Assembly (NCBI GenBank): GCA_028622995.1
Contig: JAJQJQ010000049.1
Span: forward strand, 1,364,001-1,428,000
Direction: 5' to 3'
DNA from: Panagrolaimus kolymaensis
Lineage: Eukaryota; Nematoda; Chromadorea; Rhabditida; Panagrolaimidae
Length of the DNA stretch: 64,000 nt
Positions within the stretch are counted from its first letter, which is position 1. The number at the start of each line of letters is the position of its first letter. Position numbers and translations under genes: made by a program. Below, one piece after another: positions 26,453-37,956 of this stretch. A model generated the notes under the pieces. It made no database searches and had not been told where the DNA came from. It was given only the letters and a program-made list of their open reading frames with translations.

Positions 26453-27104
26453 CGTTCTCTTTTTGTTAGTAAATTTTAATAATAGAAAATATTAAAGTAA
26501 GTTATAAAGAAAGTTTTAAAGCTAAAATAAAAATTTGCCAACAACAACTTCGTCGATGGATTTTTTTAAAGTGAAAAAAAATTGGTGAATTGCCATTTAT
26601 TCGATGGAGAAAAATTTTTTTTCTCTTTCGTTGTGAGATCAATTTTCCCGGCAAGTAGAGAAAATAAAAAAAAGCAATGCAATTTTTAAATAAAGAAAGT
26701 TTTTTACAAAACTGTTATTTCTGAATTTGATATTAAAAAAATGTTTTTGATATTTTAATTAACAGATTTTATGACTTTTATTAAAAAAGTATAAGACTTG
26801 CTTGAAATAATTTTTTTCTTCGAGCATTATGTTTATAAATTCAAAATATATTCTTAAAGCGAAAAGTGACCAAACAATTTATAAAAAAAAAATGGCGCGA
26901 TTTATTTTATTCGTATTTTTTTTTCTCAACCAAAGCTTGCATAACAATTTTTTCACCCGCCGTAAAACATTTTCCCTCGAATTTTTGTGTTGATAAAAAT
27001 CTTATCATTTTCGTTCAATAATTTGTTTTAAATTTTATCAGAAATTATTAAACTTTAATTTAAAATTTACTTTATTTAGATTTTTTTGAAAAAAATAAAA
27101 GTAA
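26453..27104. promoter_or_regulatory. Divergent promoter interval between utx-1 and ect-2
   Basis: 652 bp separating the start codons of utx-1 (minus) and ect-2 (plus). It should hold both promoters. It is AT-rich with G+C patches at about 26540-26560 and 26935-26985. A TTTATTTAG at about 27072-27080 could be a trans-splice acceptor for ect-2. No TATA box can be assigned in such AT-rich sequence. Confidence 0.5.
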
Positions 27105-30100
27105 ATGTCGTCAGAGCCACCGATACTTCCTTTAACAACAAACACCTCTCTTAGAGAAATATATCCGGCTAATAATGAAAATTTAATTCCATCCAAAGGT
27201 TTGAACTTAAAAAAGTTTTTTTATTTATATTTTTGTTTTTCAGATCAACAACAACAACAACGAAAACCCAAAATGCTCATAACCCGAGCAATATTAATTG
27301 GAAGTGATTTAGCCAAAAGCAATAATAAAGATGACAGAGATGGAGGAGGAGGAATTGATATCAAAAAAAATATTAAAGTCGTTACAGATATTTTACAGGT
27401 AAATTTTTTTACATTTTGAAATCTTTTTAACTTCGTCCATATTTTTTTTAAGAATTTTTATAATCTCAATGTATTCATAATTCAACTTCGAAATCGTGAT
27501 AATACTTCTTTCACTCCAGAATTTGAGCAACTTAAGGATAGCGAAGATGCTTTATTTGTTTTAAACAATTTTGAAGGATTTGAATTTCGAGAAATCCACG
27601 ATAAAATTCCTCATTATCGTCTCATTAGTCTTCAAGCTATTTTAATGTTATTTGATGATCGAAGAAGACCCCTTCCGCCATTAAAAGAAAAGCGACCTCT
27701 TTACAGTTTTCATTTGGCTAATATGGTATTTGGTTTAGAAATACCTAAACATATGGTTAAAAGAATTGTGGATTTAATTCATTTTATGAATGGTTGCGTT
27801 CGAAGAGAATTTAAAAATACTTTCATTCTTATTGCTAATGAAGTTAGAGGAGAAAATTATAGGGTATGGTTTTATAAAAATTAAATTTGTAATTTTGTTT
27901 TAAAACAAAAAAATATTTTTGTTTTTAGACTGCTGTATCAGTTCAAAGCCGAGTACTTACATCAGAATATATTGAAACATGTTGGGAAAATAGAAATAAT
28001 CCCCATTTTCATGCAAATTCCCCTGAACTTGTAAGTCCTACCCTTTTTTGATACATTTAATTACGAATTTTGCTAACCAACCATAAAAGGCAAAATTTCT
28101 TACAAAGCCCAACATTGGTAAAGAACTTAGAAATAAAGGGAAAATATGCTTTAAAGCTTTAAAATAATTTTTAGATGAAACAATATGCTTTAAAATGCTT
28201 TAGCGGTTTGATATTGTATATTCAAACTGATAATCCTACGGAATATGTTCAATGTAAACAAGAAACAAAAAAGAATGGTATGGTATAATATATTTGAGAC
28301 ATATTTTTCTTTTATTTAAAAAAAATCTATTTTTAGGTGGCATGACTACTAATAAAATATCTGAAGCTACCCATATTGTTATATGTCAACAGGATCATAC
28401 GTCTCGTGAAGAACTACGAGGAGCTTCATCCACTGCTCATTTTGTTACCCTACAGGTTTGAGACTTTGCATTTTTTTTACAAGGTTCTGAATAGTTTTAT
28501 CTATTTTTTAGTGGTTTTGGAAATCAATTCATTGTGAATTATGTTATAGTGAATCTCTTTTTAATCCATTTGATAACCCAAAAGATAATACTCCAAAGAA
28601 ATACACACAAAATCCTCGTCGATCTTATGCATCTCCAGCGGGTGATTTATCAGTAAAATCAAAAAGTCGTAAATCCCGTTCTCGATCAAATTTTGATACA
28701 AGTAAAGTTTCATCAGAATATATGTATTCTGATGATGATGAATTAGAAGCAGCAGCCCCACCACCGCAACCAAAGCAAAATATTAAACGATATCAAGTTT
28801 GTATGGAAATGATTGAAACAGAACAAAATTATATTGCAAGCTTGGAACTTATGTTAACTGTAAATTTATTTTCCATTTATTACCTTTTTATTAAAAAAAT
28901 CTTTTTTAGTCATTCAAGCAACCCCTTGAAGATGCCTTATTACAAGACATCGACCATAATGCAACTCTAAATGGATTTTCACCAGCTCCAACCCTCAAAA
29001 GACCCATATTGAATAAACTTCAAATTTCTAAAATATTTGGAAAAATTCAACCCATTCTCAATGTCCATCGAAATATTCTTAGCTCTTTAGAAGCTCAAAT
29101 AAAATCATGGGATTCTCATTATAGCGAAGTTAAAATTGGCTATGTTTGGGCTATCCATGGACCAGAATTAAAGAAAGTTTATCCACCTTTTGTTAATGAT
29201 TATGATTCAGCTCGAGAATATATTGATGAGTGTATGGTAAATTTTCCTAAATTTATGTCTTTTGTTAAACAAGTTGAATCTGATCCAAAATGCCGCAAAA
29301 TGACTTTAAAAGATTTACTTATTAAACCGGTTCAACGACTTCCAAGTGTTGGGCTTCTTCTCAATCGTGAGCTTCTAATCTTATAAAAACTTTTTTTTTA
29401 AAATTTAATGTTTTAGAAATCTTGAAACATACGGACAAAGCCCTTGGTGATTATGAATGCTTGATCGAAGCTATCAATGCAATAAATGAAGTTAATTGTG
29501 AAACAAATAAAAGTCGTGATAAAACTGAAACATGTAAAGATTTCTTTAATGTTGCTAATCAAATTGAAGGTTATCCTGTAAGTTTCTTTTGGATGTACTA
29601 ATATTGAACCTTCGAATATCTAACATTGCTATAGTCTTAAGGAAAATTTAGTCTTTAGAAATTTAGAACAATCTGGTATTAGCGTTTTATTAAACGCCAA
29701 TTTTTTAGGATGTTTTGATACATTCAAATCGGACATTTCATAAATCTATCGAAGTAACAATTTTAAGCGGTGATGGCATCTTCTCAGATTATCGTGGAAA
29801 AACTATGTCCATTTTCCTTTTTAATGATTTTGTTGCTGTAAGCAACTTTTATAAAACAAATTTTGATTTTCAATTTTTATAGTTACTTTTTTTAGTTCAC
29901 TAAAAATCGAACAAATGCTTCGAATCAAACTTTAAAATCATCCTCATCATTTTCTCGTGGAACTTTATCCCGACAAATGTCATTTTTAGCTCCAGCAAGA
30001 TTTCGTGAAAGAAAAAAATATAAACTTATTTTACTTTCTCGAATGCCTGATTTTCGTTTAGTTCGATATGAACGACGTCATGAATTTTTTGTTATTAAAA

Positions 30101-30604
30101 TTCGAAATGAAGAATCTGAATATCTTTTTACTGCTCATCCATCCGCCGATATAAATTTTAGTATTCTTTATGAATTTTTTAAAGAACTTTGCATTTTGGT
30201 AGGCGCCTTTTCTTCTTCTTTGTTAGCAACAGATATAAATTAATTTTTTTTTCTTTGCAGTACAATAAATTTTCTGGTAAAGATATGCCAATGGAAGAAT
30301 TAACTCCAGAAATTTTAAAGGATATTCAATATTCAGCTTGTGAAGATTATTCGGTGATTGGTCAAGCAATGTACGTTGTCGTTGTTTTTTATTTTGGCTT
30401 ATTTTATCCCCAAATAACATTCATTGAAAGTGTTCTTATTCCCATTTATATTTCAGTGACACAATTTCTTCATCAAATGGAGCTACGCCTAAACGTCATT
30501 CAACTCTTCGCCGAACTGTATCAAGTTTATCGCAAGGAATAACTCATGGCTTACAAAGAATGGCAAGCCGAGCCACTTTAATGTCAATCAACGAATCTCC
30601 CTAA
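27105..30604 (+). CDS. ect-2: Rho guanine-nucleotide exchange factor ECT2 (879 aa)
   Basis: Activates Rho GTPase at the cortex for cytokinesis and polarity. Thirteen exons, all in frame: 27105-27198, 27244-27398, 27453-27863, 27929-28030, 28175-28277, 28337-28455, 28512-28859, 28910-29366, 29417-29577, 29709-29837, 29896-30198, 30261-30370, 30457-30604. Order of domains: N-terminal BRCT region about 84-345 (RPLYSFHLANMVFGLEIP, ATHIVICQQDHTS, VTLQWFWKSIH); basic linker about 376-388 (KSKSRKSRSRS), a likely nuclear signal; DH about 420-640 (KRYQVCMEMIETEQNYIASL, KVYPPFVNDYDSAR, LLIKPVQRLPSVGLLLN); PH about 651-820 (IFLFNDFVAFTKNR, EFFVIKIRNEE); basic tail with TPKRHSTLRR, matching the conserved TPKRALRR of vertebrate ECT2. 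In the family the BRCTs bind centralspindlin and hold the DH domain inactive. It is divergent from utx-1 and followed by its own partial duplicate. Confidence 0.96.
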
Positions 30605-31277
30605 AATTAAATATTTTACCACTTTTATTTGTTACTTTTGATATTCATATTACTATCCTTTAAGCTTTTCCTATCTTTGCGAATCTCATTTTTGTCGTTT
30701 TACTGGTTATTTACGCACTCAATCGTTTATTCCTAAAATTTATATAGTTTTCTTTAAAAAATATGTTTTTATATTTTTGTTTATGTGTGAATTGGATTGC
30801 CTAAAAATTTATATTAACTTTCATGGGATGATCCTACATTTTTATTATTACTTTTTTTGTTGTTGCTATCTGTACTTAAAATTCTGGAGATGCAAATAAT
30901 AAACTCAATGGATTTCATTTCGATGGATGGTACAAATATTCAGGGAAAAAATGGGAATAAAATTTATCAATTCGTTTCATTGCATACAGACTAAAGAAAT
31001 AAAGCAAGCAACAACAAATCATAATTGTTAGAAAAAAAGATACCAGTAATATTTTCAGCAAAAAGCAAGCAAAAAAAGATTTAGCAAAAAGTTGAAAACT
31101 TTTAGATCTCACAAAGAAAATCGTCTTTCATCACAAAAATTTGCTTGCATTTTTTAGGCGATTGCAGCTTCCCAAAAAAACTTTTCTTTTCCTCCTTCAT
31201 TTTTTTCGCGTCATTTTCAAACTTTGGAATATTTTTAATTAACGAATATTATTTTAATACGTTTATTTACTTTTTAG
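30605..31277. other. Spacer between ect-2 and its partial paralogue
   Basis: 673 bp of AT-rich sequence. AATAAA at 30898-30903 is a likely ect-2 polyadenylation signal. The interval ends in TTTACTTTTTAG directly before the paralogue ATG, so it also holds that gene's promoter or a trans-splice site. It shows no remnant of ect-2 BRCT exons. Confidence 0.5.
30898..30903 (+). terminator. Likely ect-2 polyadenylation signal AATAAA
   Basis: Hexamer about 294 bases after the ect-2 stop, in T-rich sequence. Confidence 0.4.
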
Positions 31278-33076
31278 ATGAATCAATACTTGGTTAAAAG
31301 AAATTATAAACGATATCAAGTTTGCATGGAAATGATTCAAACGGAACAAAATTATATTGCAACCTTGGAACTTATTCTAACTGTATGTTTTCTCTTTTAA
31401 CCTTTTGCTAATTTAAAAAAATATTTTTTAGCTATTCAAACAACCACTTGAAGATGCTTTAGCTGTTGAAGAACATAGCTTCAATAGCTCTGCGTATGGA
31501 TCTCTCAAAAAGCCAATATTAAACAAACTTCAAATTTCCAAGCTTTTTGGTAAAATTCAGCCTATTCTCAATGTGCATCGAAGTATTCTACGATCTTTGG
31601 AAAGTGATATGGGATCCTGGGACACAAATGACGTCAAAGTTGGTTATATTTGGAAAAAGCATGGTAAAGAATTGAGGAAAGTTTATCCACCGTTTGTCAA
31701 TGATTATGATTCTGCTCGTTTATTTCTTGACTACTCTCTTGTTCAACTTCCTAAATTTGGTTCATTTGTTAAAAAAGCTGAAGATGATCCAAGATGCCGC
31801 AAAATAAAACTCAAAGATTTGCTCATCAAACCTGTTCAACGCCTTCCAAGTGTTGGTCTTCTTCTTAATCGTAAGCATTTAGTCTTGTTTCTTATCACTT
31901 TAACTTTCTTTTTTTAGAAATCCTAAAGTATACTGATCGAGATCTCCCTGATTACGTATCCTTGAAAGAAGCTATTGATGAAATTAATGCTGTTAACACA
32001 CAAACAAACACAAGTCGTAAAACAACCGATACCTGTCAAGATTTTTTCGATGTCGTCAGTCAAATTGATGGTTTTCCTGTAAGTTTTTTTCACTTTTTTG
32101 AATACAAGTTGTTGCATAGCCGAAGAATTTACACCTTTACTAACATGGTGATAGCGTTTTGTTGCCGCTATGTTCTCAATTTGAGTAAACAAGTTTACTC
32201 TTGCCAGAATTAATAGATATTGGAAAAATAATCTTTTATTATTTTAGGCTTTATGGATTAGTTCAAGTCGAACATTTCGTCGATCTGCTGAAGTTTTAAT
32301 TCTAAGTGGTGATGGATTCTTTTCAAAGTACCGTGGAAGAGATATGTGTCTCTTTCTTTTCAATGATATCTTTGCTGTGAGTTTTTCTTGTGCTTTGATC
32401 ATTTTTACACTTACATTTTTTAGTTTACAAGAAACCGTGGAATTGCTTCAAATCAGACTTTATCACAATCCTTCTCTTCTCGTGGAACTCTATCTCGTCA
32501 ATTGTCGTTTATGTCACCGAAATCTCGTGAAAAGAAGATGTTCAAGCTTGCTGCAATGGCCCGTGTTTCTGATTTTCGAAGTATTCGTTTTATGCCAAAT
32601 AATGAAATATTCGTCGTTAAAATCCGAAGTGAAAAATCTGAAGACATTTTTCTTGCTCAACCAACCCATGATACAACTTATGGTGATCTTTATGATTTCT
32701 TTAAACTGCTTTGTACTTTGGTAAGGTTTTTATTTTTTATATATTACATAATTATTTACATCTTGGTTTTAGGCATCTCTTGTTACAAATAAAGATATTC
32801 GAATGGAAGAATTGACTGATGATATTTTAAAGGATATTAACAATCAATCTTGTGCTGATTATATGATAATTCGACAAGCGCTGTAAGTTTAATATTTTTT
32901 TGTAAAATTTTTCAGTACCTTTAATGATTTATTTTTTCAGTGATTTGGTTTCAAATGTTAAACATCGTTCATCACTTCGCCGAGCTGTATCAAATGTTTC
33001 TCTTGGAATAACTCATGGTCTACAGAAATTTGCAAGCCGAGCTCATTTGAGCTTTATCAACGAATCTTCGCTATAA
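31278..33076 (+). CDS. BRCT-less ECT2 paralogue: DH-PH Rho-GEF (458 aa)
   Basis: Tandem partial duplicate of ect-2. Exons, all in frame: 31278-31382, 31432-31870, 31918-32078, 32248-32376, 32424-32720, 32773-32882, 32941-33076. They match ect-2 exons 7 (3' part) to 13 with identical intron positions and phases; several exons have the same length (161, 129 and 110 nt). It keeps the DH core (KRYQVCMEMIQTEQNYIATL, VYPPFVNDYDSAR, LLIKPVQRLPSVGLLLN), the PH domain (FLFNDIFAFTRNRGIASNQT) and tail (SSLRRAVSNVSLGITHGLQ), roughly two-thirds identical by eye. It lacks all BRCT exons and the basic linker; homology stops just upstream of KRYQ. The ATG follows TTTTTAG directly, which could be a trans-splice site. 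There are no stops or frameshifts, so selection probably maintains it. In ECT2 the missing region is autoinhibitory and localising, so an unregulated cytoplasmic GEF is a reasonable inference. AATAAA at 33187. Confidence 0.93.
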
Positions 33077-33614
33077 CTACATATTTCATCATTGTCTTCT
33101 TTGTTAATTCTAATACGGTTTATATCTTTCATTTTTTTTTGCTCAGATCATATTTCATTTTGCTTTCTTTTTTTCTTGTTGTGCAGAATAAACAGTTAAT
33201 TATGCAAGTGTTGATTTTTATAATTTGTTGTTTTTATTGTTGGTTTATAAAGTTACTTTTTTTACTTTTCTCTTTTACAATGCTTTGACAACTATGGTTC
33301 TGTCGGTGCAGTTGTTGTTGTTGTTGCATTCATTGCCTTATTGGGCTTGTGGTTTATTGCAGGATGAGTTTACTTCTTATGTATAAATTTTCATCGATAG
33401 AAAGAGCTTTCGTCGTTTTTGTTTCATTTGTAACTGACACAATGGGTTCTTCTTTTTTTCGATAGTTGCGTGTTTTAATTTTATCCATTTTTTCTTTACT
33501 TGTTTGAAAAATTTGTAATGCATGCATGAAAATTGGATGCTTCTCGCACAAAGAAGCCTCTCGTTTTTTGTTTTCCATCGCAGTATCTTGCTTTTAAGGA
33601 ATTGATTCCAAAAA
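33077..33614. other. Spacer between the ECT2 paralogue and the MBL-fold gene
   Basis: AT-rich; AATAAA at 33187-33192 is a likely polyadenylation signal of the paralogue. A minus-strand open frame (33354-33578) has no splice or family support. Confidence 0.4.
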
Positions 33615-36600
33615 ATGGCAAGATTATCTGAAAATTGTTTTATCTACGAAAAAATTTCATCTTTAGTTTATTGTATCAAAGAAAATCCTACCAAACTTTT
33701 AATGTATTTAATTATTGGTGACGATAAAGCTGCGTTGATTGATACTGGAAGTGGAGGAAATGGAAACCTTTTGGAATTTATTCAAAAAAATGATTTTTTA
33801 AAAGCCAAACAAAAAATGATTGTTATAAATACTCATAATCATGCTGAACAGGTGAGATTTGTTTTAGTTTGGAAGCTTTGCTTTTTGTATTTTTCGATAA
33901 ATTTGAATTTTGATACTTAAAAAAATTGAAAAAAGTTGCGATCATTCAGCGCAGATTTTCATCAATAATCCTCTGTCGGGTAAACGGATATAAAATCATT
34001 TCGCGTTTTTTATTATTTCCTTGACACTTCAATGGAGAATTGAACTTTTGATTCAAAATGTGTCATGCACAAACGCAATAACCACTGCTCCATTAAAACA
34101 CAAGGAGAGATGTGGCGAAAAAAGAGAGCAAATAAAGCACTTTTTTGATTTTTAACAAAAAAAACTGAAAAAAATTTTGATTTTTGTATGCATCAATAAA
34201 TTTCTTTGTTTACAGATACTTTTTAGCTTAAAATGTAATAAAGATTTCTGTGCTTTTTTTTAGACAGGTGGTAATTGGCAATTTTCAACTATTGGTAAAA
34301 TTGGTAAAGCTCATTGCGTTGAAGATTTATGCGCTTCGAGTGCTGATAAAAATTATACTCGCTCCCTTGATTCCACTTTTGATTGGCAAGTAAGGTTCAT
34401 ATTTTTCCTTTTTCTTTTTCTAAAAAGATGTCAGAAAAAGATAGATTAATACAGCTTTTTAAAAATAAATACTAATACTTTGAAATAATCTTTTTTTAAA
34501 AATTAAATTTTGAACGCAACCATTTTTTTTATTAAAAATAATTTTTTTAAATCCTTTATTTTTCTCAGAAAAAAATACGGTAGTCATGTTTTTGTTTGTT
34601 TATTTTATAAAAAGTTTCACACTTTTTTTGATCAGGAAATAAAATAGTTTTGAGGAGATTAAAAAAAAGTGTCATAAAAAGGTTCCCGGATTTATTTTCG
34701 GCTTTTTTATTTTTTATTTTTTTATGAATGAACAACTTTTTAGCGTAAATAAATATATTTTAAGGAAGCAGGAAGAAAATATAATAATTCTTGTTAAACC
34801 GAAACATTGGATTAATTCACTTTTTTTTTCGGCCGCTTTTTTTTTAATCTTCCATAAAATAAACATACATATTAAGTTCGAAAAAAAAGAAGAAAAAATG
34901 TTGTGCGTGACATTAAAAAGTTCAAAAAAAAAAAAGAAAAGAAAAAATATTAATGGAATAGTTTTTTAAGAGCAACATTTTAATTTTAAATATGAGCAAA
35001 AAAAACAAACACAATTTATTCAAAAAAAATTTCAAGGTTTTCATGGAAAAACAGTTACAGTTTTATATTTTGGAATATTGGTTTTTTGTATTAAAATTAA
35101 ATAAAAAATAAGGAAGTTGAAAAGTTAACTTAACTTGAAATGCATCACAAAAAAAGTTTAGTTTGAAGAAGCAAAAGAGAAACTAACAACCCAAAAAAAA
35201 TTTTTAAGACTGATTTATTTTTGAAAAGTTTGAAATTATTTAAAGAACTCTAGTTTCATTTTTAGTTTTAAAGCAAAGTTGACAGATATTCATTTTTTTA
35301 TTGAAAGTTTTATTGTTGAAATTTTTTTTGTGGTTAATGGTATAAAATATTTTAGGTAAAACCATATAAAATAACTCGATGGCTTAAAAATGGAGAAATT
35401 ATAAATTTAGGAAAATCTCAAGACCTCATAATTATCCATGGCCCTGGTCATACTCCAGGTTTACCATTTTTTCTTTTTTAAAACTAATAACTTTCTAAAT
35501 AAAAACAAAATCTATTTTAAGATTCTTTGTATATTTTATTTCCATGCGATAATCGAATATTTATTGGAGATATTTTTTATAAATTTGATGAAATTTTATT
35601 AACGCAAGTTTTTATTTAATAAAAAAAATATTTAAAAAATAGCTGCTTTTTTAAAAGTTTTTGTTTGTTTCCTTCTTTTAAAAGCAAAGACAAAATTTTT
35701 TTTTCAGATATGAACGTAGCTCCATTAAACAGCTAATACAAACGATGACATCTATTTTAAACCATTGTCATAAATCAACATACAAAAATCAGGTGAGCGC
35801 AAAAACCCAACAAACTCGTGAATTGTGCTCAGACAGGTGTAGTGGGAATTCAAATTAATAAATTAATTAAAAGGCCCTCAAACAAAAAAACATAATAAAA
35901 TAAAATTAGGAGGTTTATAGCATGCATCTCATTAAAGGCACCCAAATTCTCTCAAAATCGTAATCTATGTATTTTTGAAACATGTGTAGCCGCCATTTGC
36001 AAGTAGGGCCAATGTAAAAAAGCCTAAAAGGATAAAGAAGTATAATTCATAAATGGCAATCGGAATAATTAATGTTCCGTTTTTTTATCATCGTCAAACA
36101 ATTAATTGCAAATAAAAAACTAAAAGTTAAAAATTTTTAATTATTTCTTAGAGAAAAATTTTTATTTTTTTAAAACCTTGGATAAGAAACACAAACCAAA
36201 ATAGTAACTCATTTTACGATTTTATATAAGAAGATTCAATTTAAAATAAAACAAATTTTTGAAATGAAAAAATCTATGGGTCTCTCGTTTGGATGTTTGA
36301 AAAACTGTGTAAACTGATTTTTATAATTTTCTGACGCTTCGGTCAGGAGGAGCACATTTTAAATTTATATATATATATATTTTAGATGAGATTTTCATCA
36401 TCCAAAAATGATTCAAATGAATTATGTTTACCAATATTAAAAAATTATTTACGCTTTTTATTTGCCATTGTTGCAGGAATGCAAAAAGAAATTCCATTAC
36501 GGTAATTTCTATTTTTATTTGCTTTGTTTACTTTTTTTTAATGGAAGCAAAAAATAAAAAAGAATAACAACAAAAAAATACATAATTGAAGCTTAAAACT

Positions 36601-37956
36601 TTTTTTGTTTGTTTGTTTTTTTTTACTGAATTTATTTATATTTATTTTTTGCTGCAATTTTGGAACTATTAATTATTTTAAAAACATAATTGCTTTTTCT
36701 TCTTCTGATCTTTGTAAAAAACTGTAATTATTAAGCTTTGCGATTTTTGGTTTGTTTTATAAAAGCAGCAACAACAACAAAAAAATTCCATAATAAAAGG
36801 ATTTATTTATTTTAAAAAGTCAAAAGTTCATGAACTTTCTGAGAGGATAAAAAAAAATAACATCATTTTGTAAAGAAAAAAGTATGTATTTTTGTTGTAT
36901 TTAATTCCATAAAACGCAAGCATCAAAGATAATAGGGTTTATTGGGTTTATTGTTGTCTCGGGATAATCTTGTTAAGACCCTTTTTGTTTTTCCTAAAAA
37001 AAATACAAAAAAATAAAGTAAATAAACTTATAAATAATTAAATTGCTTGATTTTTAAAAGGGTTTAGTCTGGATTTTGCCAAAATCCAATAAGAATGCTA
37101 TCATGATGACTAAAAAACACTTCTTTTTTTAAATTTAAACCACACTTCTCAAGACTACACTTTTTGTTAATTTTTGGCCATTGAAAGCTACACTCCTGAA
37201 ACCAGGAAGAAAAAAATAAAATAGAGAATAGTAGTACCCTTTTTAATAATAAGATAGATTACTGTATTTATTTTTCGTGTCGCTAAAAAAATATGCAATT
37301 TTTTAAAACATTTTTCTTCGAAAAAAAATTAAGTTTTATCTAAAACAAAAACTTTTTATGTATGTGACTACACCGGAAATATTTTTTTATTAAACACTTA
37401 AGTGGCAATTTACTATTACCGTAATTTTGATACATATAAAATTATTTAAAAAAGTGCAAAGTAATAAAAAAATGATATAAAAAAGAAGAAATAATTGTTT
37501 AGCTCCAAGTTCTTGTTCTTGGTTGACCTTTGTGTTATCGACAACAACAACGTGTCACATTGCAAGACAACATTTAAAAAAAAAATAGAATAATCTCGTA
37601 GTCTTTTGCCTCTAAAAAATTATTTTGTTTTTTGAATAATTATAGCCTTAAAATAAATTTTTAACAATAGGATACTGTAAAAATTTGTATGTAAATTAAA
37701 AAAGCACGCGATTTTGAAAAAAAAAAACCAAAATTTTTGAAAGAATTTTTTTTATTTTTTTTAAGATTTATTTAAGAATTTTTTTTATAGAGTTGATGAA
37801 CATTTTGGAAGCCGATTTGAAACTCGTGATAAATTAATTAAAATTGTGTTATCAAGAAACCTAATTTCGCAATTAAAGATTGCTCGTTCAAATCTTCATC
37901 AAAATGATGATTCTTCGTTACAATCAAGCGCATTTGAATCAGCTTCAACGATTTAA
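33615..37956 (+). CDS. Metallo-beta-lactamase-fold protein, MBLAC2-like (304 aa)
   Basis: Seven exons, all in frame: 33615-33851, 34264-34389, 35356-35458, 35522-35603, 35708-35792, 36386-36501, 37791-37956. MBL-fold signs: early strand with LIIGDDKAALIDTGSGGNGN (about 31-50), the metal motif region INTHNHAEQTGGNWQF (71-86), GPGHTPDSLYILFP (150-163) and IFIGDIFYKFDE (168-179). The layout resembles MBLAC2, a thioesterase-type hydrolase. The usual HxHxDH is here H74-N-H76-A-E78-Q79: the Asp and last His are changed. H153 and D172 are kept; the usual late Gly-His is not apparent. Activity may be lost or altered. The intron after 35603 starts GCAAGT: only this GC donor keeps frame (the GT four bases on gives an immediate stop). 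No signal peptide. Introns are long (up to 1.3 kb). Confidence 0.83.
34390..35355. other. MBL-gene intron (966 bp)
   Basis: AT-rich intron. The + strand open frame at 34724-34969 inside it is Lys/Phe-rich low complexity, not a gene. Confidence 0.6.
35793..36385. other. MBL-gene intron with a more complex island
   Basis: About 35920-36060 is less AT-biased (contains GCATGCATC, AAAGGCACCCAAATTC, GTAGCCGCCATTTGC). No terminal repeats or open frame could be found; it may be a decayed insertion. The intron ends in an (AT)n run at about 36367-36380 just before the acceptor. Confidence 0.4.
36502..37790. other. MBL-gene intron (1.3 kb)
   Basis: AT-rich, with a small mixed-composition patch at about 37500-37570. 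No nested gene seen. Confidence 0.6.

Noticed and set aside
32344..32724. 126-codon + strand frame within the ECT2 paralogue
   Set aside because: Reads through an intron in the wrong frame; the PH-domain frame (32424-32720) aligns with ect-2.
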